This document shows, piece by piece, positions 59,030 through 64,000 of a stretch of 64,000 bases of DNA. The notes beneath the pieces are model-generated. The model ran no database searches and was not told the origin of the DNA. It was given only the letters and a program-made list of their open reading frames with translations. Source of the DNA: Ephemerocybe angulata (Eukaryota; Basidiomycota; Agaricomycetes; Agaricales; Psathyrellaceae); contig JAACJK010000163.1 of the NCBI GenBank assembly GCA_013368325.1, forward strand, positions 3,534,001 to 3,598,000, in the 5' to 3' direction. How positions within the stretch are numbered: the stretch's first letter is position 1; every line of letters begins with the position of its first letter. Position numbers and translations under genes: made by a program.

Positions 59030-60580
59030 ATGAAAGGCTTCCCTCAAGAGATCCTGGAACATGTATTCCAATACGCGCACCCGGAAGTCGACGTCTTCTA
59101 TGGAAGTCACTCTGAGTCTTCCTCGACATGGACGCTCGCTGCTGTCTCCAGGTCCTGGCGACGCATTGTGCTTGGGTCCAAGTCGCTGTGGACAAGGCTC
59201 CTGATAAACCCCAAGAATTTCGAAGCTGGATTCAAAGACGTGCAGGTTGTGTTCCGGGTCTGTCTCGCTATGTCGCGCACGGGCAACTTGCCTTTCCATG
59301 TCCGCGTCGGATGGGAGGCGCTCCCAAAAGTTCCCGGATGGGGGGTCACTCCTTTGGGATTTTGCAACACTTTCAGTCACGTATTTGGACCCATATTTGC
59401 CAACGCTTCTCGAATGGTGTCGTTTGCCGACGACTGTGGCTCCGGAGCGTTGTGGCTGCTGGCCTTCTGCGAAGTGCCATTGCCGGAATTGCGGGAGCTC
59501 AAATTGGATGGGACCATCGCGGACAAGTGGCGGGAAGATTATTGTGGTCTGCTGGATTTGGACGCACCGCGTCTACACACACTGATACTGCGGAACTTCG
59601 ATCGGCCAGCTGAAGAAGATGAAGAAGATTCCGACTACGAGCCTACATTCCTCGAGCACTCCCAGACGCTTCCTTGGACTCAAGTCACTGACCTTACATT
59701 GGACAACAGCGCGATGAGGCACGGCCACCGCGATCATAGAGATCTCAAATCATGGCATCCGTTCGACAAGTTTCCCAACCTCACATCCCTTCGCCTTTAC
59801 ACGCACCCGTACGACGAGCCTCTCTGGGATGTAAGCGATGCATCCTCTCCTGGTCATGTTGGCGAATGGATCAAGACACTCAGCATCCGAGCCCAGGACA
59901 CCTGCTTGATTTCTCTACTTAAGTCAACTTTACGCGCCCCTCGACTCAAAGAGCTCAAAATCCACCTTCTCTACAACTCAGAGCTTGATGATGAGTCCGA
60001 AGACTCCGAATACTGGGGGGATGAAGTCGTCGATCCTACCATTGGCCATATACTCGGCGCTCTTCGCTCCTGTCTCAACAACCTACACAGCAAATCCTCC
60101 CTGACGGTGTTGGCCTTACATGGTCTGGGCACAATTCCCATACTCGATTTAGTCGCGGACCTCCCAGCTCTCCACACTCTCGGCGTAGATCATCAGCTCC
60201 AAGACCAACGGTTCCTTCAGTGGTTGACATGGCCAGCCAGTTCTCCCGAGTGGCCCCACACGCTCCCAGATCTGAGGTCGCTCACATGGAAGTACGATGC
60301 CGACATGTCCCTGCTCGAGCACGATAGGATTGTCAAGATGATTGGAAGCCGACTCGTACAGCTCGCAATGTCCAAGCCACGCCTCCAGCAACTCCGGATT
60401 GTCTACGAGGAAGTGCAACGGGAGACCCTTTTTCAGGGGGGATCCGGGCTAGTCGATCTGATATCGAGCAAGGGCCGCGCTTTGGGAGCTTCGATAACCG
60501 TGGAGACCGTGTGTGTTCAGCGGACCCCACTAGATCAGCTAGATGAGCCAGACTGGGATATATTAGCGATGTACGACTAG
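59030..60580 (+). CDS. F-box protein
   Basis: An intronless frame of 516 codons. Residues about 3-50 match the F-box: GFPQEILEHVFQYAHPE, then WTLAAVSRSWRRIVLGSKSL with the WRR and LW positions. The rest is irregular, Leu-rich and LRR-like (for example FPNLTSLRLYTHP, LPALHTLGVDH, LPDLRSLTWKYD), the usual form in agaricomycetes where hundreds of such genes exist. F-box proteins recruit substrates to SCF ubiquitin ligases. The protein starts very close to the F-box, so a short 5' exon may be missing. Confidence 0.82.
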   Translation: MKGFPQEILEHVFQYAHPEVDVFYGSHSESSSTWTLAAVSRSWRRIVLGSKSLWTRLLINPKNFEAGFKDVQVVFRVCLAMSRTGNLPFHVRVGWEALPKVPGWGVTPLGFCNTFSHVFGPIFANASRMVSFADDCGSGALWLLAFCEVPLPELRELKLDGTIADKWREDYCGLLDLDAPRLHTLILRNFDRPAEEDEEDSDYEPTFLEHSQTLPWTQVTDLTLDNSAMRHGHRDHRDLKSWHPFDKFPNLTSLRLYTHPYDEPLWDVSDASSPGHVGEWIKTLSIRAQDTCLISLLKSTLRAPRLKELKIHLLYNSELDDESEDSEYWGDEVVDPTIGHILGALRSCLNNLHSKSSLTVLALHGLGTIPILDLVADLPALHTLGVDHQLQDQRFLQWLTWPASSPEWPHTLPDLRSLTWKYDADMSLLEHDRIVKMIGSRLVQLAMSKPRLQQLRIVYEEVQRETLFQGGSGLVDLISSKGRALGASITVETVCVQRTPLDQLDEPDWDILAMYD

Positions 60581-60894
60581 CAGATTTATTTAACGGAGGC
60601 TGGGTCACTGGTTGATGTAGGAGCATGGCTAGAAAGGTATGTGACACTGAGTAGTGCATACAACCGCTGACTAACTCTCTGCATGGCAAAAAGACAGGAC
60701 GTTAGAGAACTGTACCTTACACTAAACCGAGTACTTTACGATGCTGAGGAATAATGCGCATCTAGGTCTGCTGCTCAACTTGAATCTCCCCGAAGATCAG
60801 CAAGTTCATTTCCAAGAGGCCTCGTGTAGCGCATGTGGCACACGACGCCATGGTGTTGGGGATAAGCACCTCATTTCCATCTCAACCCTATACC

Positions 60895-62762
60895 ATGTAC
60901 TATTTCCAATGGCCTCGGGGTGTATTCTTCTGGGTTCTCCTCAGCGCGGCGGTGGACCTAGCTATGGGATATTGGCTGATGGGCGCTAGTGAGCAGCGGT
61001 CTCTTTCTCACCCGAGTGATCTGACAATGCGTACAGACAACGTTTTGACGACGCAAAGGATAGATCCTGTCGTCAATCCTGGGAAGGTTGGACCACATGT
61101 TCACGATGGTGTGTCGTCGATCCTGGACCCCCCCGATTCCCGTGCTTGTCAACGTGGATTGAGAGTGCGTTTGCCTACACTTCGACTTTTAGTGCTCGGC
61201 GGAAGCAATTTTGGATTCACCCTTTCGACCGCTAGCCTTCGCCTGAGCCAATGCTCGTCTATCCCTATAGAGGAGGATAACAGCAACTATTGGTATCCCG
61301 TAAGCGCCTGAGATCCTCCCGCGTTCCCCTCTGACCGGTGCTGTCGTCGGCGCCAGAAATTGTACTTTTGGTGGGCGAACGGAAGTTTCACGAGTATCGT
61401 CGGGAATCCTGTGATATGTATGCCTGTGACGCCGAGCACGGCCTAGGGAGAAGACGGAATCCGGGCTAACGCACACCTAGATTATCTTTTCGGACCGGAA
61501 CCTGGCACGACGACGGCCTTCCCAGACGACGTAGGTTATCCCTTCGTAGTCTCGTATACTCGCTCATGAGTGGAACTTAGTTCCGAATGCTCTCTGGGGA
61601 CCCTTCACTCCGTACCTTGGATCCATCGAGCTTCGCCCAGCAAGCAATCACATATCTATGTCTTGACTTTGAGGGGAAGTCAGAACGATATAATGAGTTA
61701 CCTAAACGAAGATGCCCTTCAGGTATTCGTTCCCAAATCGTAAGTGACCGCAAGGCCTCCTAGAAGTTCGATTAGCTGACAGTCTGGTCTGTGCTCAGAA
61801 TTTCCCCAGCTGTTGGAATGGCAAGGACGTCGACTCTCCCAACCATCAATCCCATATTTCCTACCTATCGACAGGTCCAGATAGTGGGACTTGCAATGAC
61901 ACGGCGTACCCTGTTACGCTCCCCCGTATATTTCTCGAGGTATGCTGTCGACTCTACGGTTTTATTTCATCCTTTCTCATCATATTACCGAAAAAGGTGT
62001 ACTGGTATACTCAAGCCTTTGATGATTTCAGAAACAAGGCAATGGTACCCAATCAGCCTTTTGTGTAAGACGCTCTCTCCGTTCGTTCTTGGCCGAGTGC
62101 TCTGATACAACAGCCGCGAACAGATTCTCGAATGGCGACCCTATCGGGTACTCGTTGCACGCTGATTTCTACAATGGATGGCGCCCGGGCGTTCTTCAGC
62201 GTGCTCTCAACGAGTGCAACTGCAATCCATACGGTGATCCCGCGTGCTGCGTTGCGAAAGGCATATTCAGCATGGACCAGACGAAGAAATGCTTCATTAC
62301 GGATACACTGCTTGAGCAGAGTAAGTTCTTCTTATGTATCGCGGGCCCGAGAGAGGGGTGACTGACTAACTGAAATGCTATTAGCGTCTGGAACCTTGGC
62401 CGCTCTGCCCGGCGCCAATCCCGTACAGAAGGACTGCTTCGAGCTTTTCACGGATCCAGTGACACCAGCGATCCTCAGCCCGGTATACGTCCACAATGGC
62501 ACTGGGCCAACCTTGTCCGGTACCGTCACCACTCCGGTTCAGACGGCCATGGAAACGAAAGAGAAACCGAAGGGTACCTGCGTTGCCAATTCGGCCCCCA
62601 GTTCGGGTCATCGCATTGAATTGTGTCCCTTCAGTGTATGTACGCTCGGTGCCGTTGTCTTCTTAATATTTATATACTAGGTTGATGCTACATGTGCGTA
62701 TGTTCCTGACATAGGTTCTGCTCATCTACGGCATGAAGAACCCTCGGGTATCTCAAGTCTAA
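60895..62762 (+). CDS. DUF1996 secreted or surface protein
   Basis: A multi-exon gene starting at ATG 60895 with a hydrophobic N-terminus (VFFWVLLSAAVDLAMGYWLM) that should be a signal peptide. Conserved blocks follow: TTQRIDPVVNPGKVGPHVH, VLGGSNFGFTLSTASL, NSNYWYP, EPGTTTAFPDD, LRTLDPSSFAQQAITYLCLD, FPSCWNGKDVDSPNH, VYWYTQAFDDFRNKAM and GDPIGYSLHADFYNGW. These define DUF1996, a fungal secreted family of unknown function. At least seven short introns are visible, such as the GTAGGT donor near 61530. The end is uncertain: a stop at 62680, or after a last splice (donor GTATGT, acceptor CATAG) at 62762; the unspliced form would end in a membrane helix. Confidence 0.85.
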
Positions 62763-63150
62763 TTTAAAGCGCTTATGACTACGGTCCATTCAAATCGACC
62801 TTCCCTTCAGAATGAAACCCCCCAACTAAGCAATAACTGGAACAGCAGCAGCCTCAATTATCCTGCCACTCACTAGCGTATAGAGGAATATATTGCGGGG
62901 ATTTCTCTTTCGGAATGGCTCTCGGAGGACTTTGAGCGCTTGTGGCATACAGCATCAAGTCTTCTCCCACAAGAAGTATCGAGCGGCTTCTTTTGTCACC
63001 TCGGGACCTCTCCCACGCAATGAAAAGGGTCATCCAGCCAATTCTCATAAGGCTTTCTGTGTCATCGCGGAGTCACTTGTCCGAGAGGCATGTATATATA
63101 AACAGTCATACTCATTCTTCCCTTTTGCCCCACACTAGTTCTTTCCGAAG
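62763..63150 (+). other. intergenic, P450 promoter
   Basis: Short region between the DUF1996 and P450 genes. It carries the TATA-like box listed separately and no coding frame. Confidence 0.45.
63092..63103 (+). promoter_or_regulatory. TATA-like box of the P450 gene
   Basis: TATATATAAA lies about 55 bases before the ATG at 63151, a plausible core promoter position. Confidence 0.5.
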
Positions 63151-64000
63151 ATGGCAACTTGGATCGAGCTACTGGCCTCTGCGGTAATCGCTTTCACCCT
63201 GTTCCAATGGCTCTCCTTCCATCGTACCAGGTCCAAGGTATGCATCTCTCATCGTTTTATCGTTAATCGATGTCTTCAGCGTATCTACTAAATACCACAA
63301 TACCTAGCTGGGACACATTCCAACGCTGGGTTCAGACTGGTTCATCTTGTCGTATTTCGATGCTTGGAAGTTCATCTTCAAGGCTCACAACATGATCCCG
63401 ACTGGTTATGCAAAGGTGCGTGGCTAGAACAATGTCAGAATCCGCGAATGCTCAGTGCTCACTATTCTTTTCTTCACAGTACAACAAGAGCATATTCAAG
63501 ATGCCAACTCTCACAACCTCGAGCCGATGGCTCGTTGTCGTGAGCGATCTGGAAATGATCGAGGACATGCGGAAAGCGCCTTCGGACGTCCTGTCGTTTA
63601 GGGGTGCATCCTTGGATGTATGTGCACCACTATCATCTCGCGTCGCACGCAACGGAATATTCACGTAAACCTCAGCTTTTGCAAAGCGAGTCCCTCTTAA
63701 AGGACCACATCCGAACCCCACCTTTCCACGTTCCAGTCGTCCGAACCCCACTCACTCGCGGGTTCTCGTCGCAATTCGGAGAGGTTAGCGACGAGATCAA
63801 AGCTTCGTGTAACCAATGGCTAGACGCTGGGGACGGTGCGTACCATCAACCCTGCACGGACTATGCGCACTGATTTGGGCTCTCTTCAGATTGGAAGGCC
63901 TTCGTTCTGCATAAGTCCCTTGTTCATGTGGTCTGCAGAACAAGTAACCGATTCTTTCTCGGTCTCCCTCTATGTACGTACGCCGATGTACATTGCAACG
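63151..64000 (+). CDS. cytochrome P450, N-terminal part (runs off the window)
   Basis: ATG at 63151; a signal-anchor TM (ASAVIAFTLFQWLSF) followed by basic residues. Exons of about 63151-63238, 63308-63415, 63480-63616, 63675-63836 and from 63891 join in frame. They read LGHIPTLGSDWFILSYFDAW, YNKSIFKMPTL, WLVVVSDLEMIEDMRKAPSD, then FHVPVVRTPLTRGF and VVCRTSNRFFLGLPL. This is the N-terminal layout of agaricomycete microsomal P450s. The heme-binding Cys region is outside the window, so catalytic state and clan cannot be judged. Confidence 0.88.

Noticed and set aside
61189..61476. Minus frame with a hydrophobic segment
   Set aside because: Lies antisense to DUF1996 exons whose conserved motifs are on plus.
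1..64000. tRNA, rRNA and complete transposons
   Set aside because: I looked for cloverleaf-like B-box signatures, long terminal repeats, transposase or reverse-transcriptase motifs and found none I could support; a dedicated search would be needed to exclude small RNA genes.

Overview
The window is nuclear DNA of a filamentous basidiomycete, most likely an Agaricomycete. The evidence is short GT-AG introns of about 45-65 bases in nearly every gene, genes packed on both strands, and families typical of mushroom-forming fungi: NACHT-WD40 receptors, kinases with an MLKL-type N-terminal bundle, TPR-CHAT proteins, small P-loop GTPases, F-box proteins, DUF1996 secreted proteins and cytochrome P450s. 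No rRNA, tRNA, CRISPR array or intact transposon was recognised.

Layout, left to right. 1-4738 (minus): a NACHT-WD40 NLR with 14 near-identical WD40 blades, an apparent frameshift after the NACHT core, and its stop codon off the left edge. 5830-6463 (plus): a small one-pass membrane protein. 6624-11633 (minus): a large protein with an MLKL/HeLo-like four-helix bundle, a protein kinase domain and an uncharacterised C-terminal module. 12331-17156 (minus): a tandem pair of DHA1-type MFS transporters. 18946-20413 (minus): a C2H2 zinc-finger protein. 23783-25521 (minus): a RING-CH (MARCH-type) membrane E3 ligase. 25785-26527 (minus): an orphan gene. 28213-31443 (plus): a single-domain GTPase followed by a double-domain GTPase. 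32375-33711 (minus): an RRM-RS splicing factor, divergent from a PPR-like protein (33926-37246, plus). 37677-41222 (minus): two more GTPase units, one with a 550-residue Ser/Pro-rich N-terminus. 42850-45607 (minus): a TPR-CHAT protease-like protein. 46354-55487: a conserved block of ASF1 (plus), MCM10 (minus) and an Lte1-like RasGEF (plus). 56032-58285 (plus): a second NACHT protein without WD40 repeats. 59030-60580 (plus): an F-box protein. 60895-62762 (plus): a DUF1996 secreted protein. 63151 to the right edge (plus): the N-terminal part of a P450.

How the parts may fit together. About half the window holds families linked to non-self recognition and regulated cell death: two NACHT receptors, an MLKL-like kinase, a CHAT (caspase/separase-fold) protein and six GTPase domains in four transcription units. 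They alternate with ordinary housekeeping genes. The most notable new observations are a 34-nt micro-exon that encodes the P-loop in all six G domains, a fused two-G-domain protein, and a GTPase whose Walker A lysine is methionine. That these genes form one functional system is inference; no shared promoter or co-transcription is visible except a small palindrome upstream of two GTPase genes.
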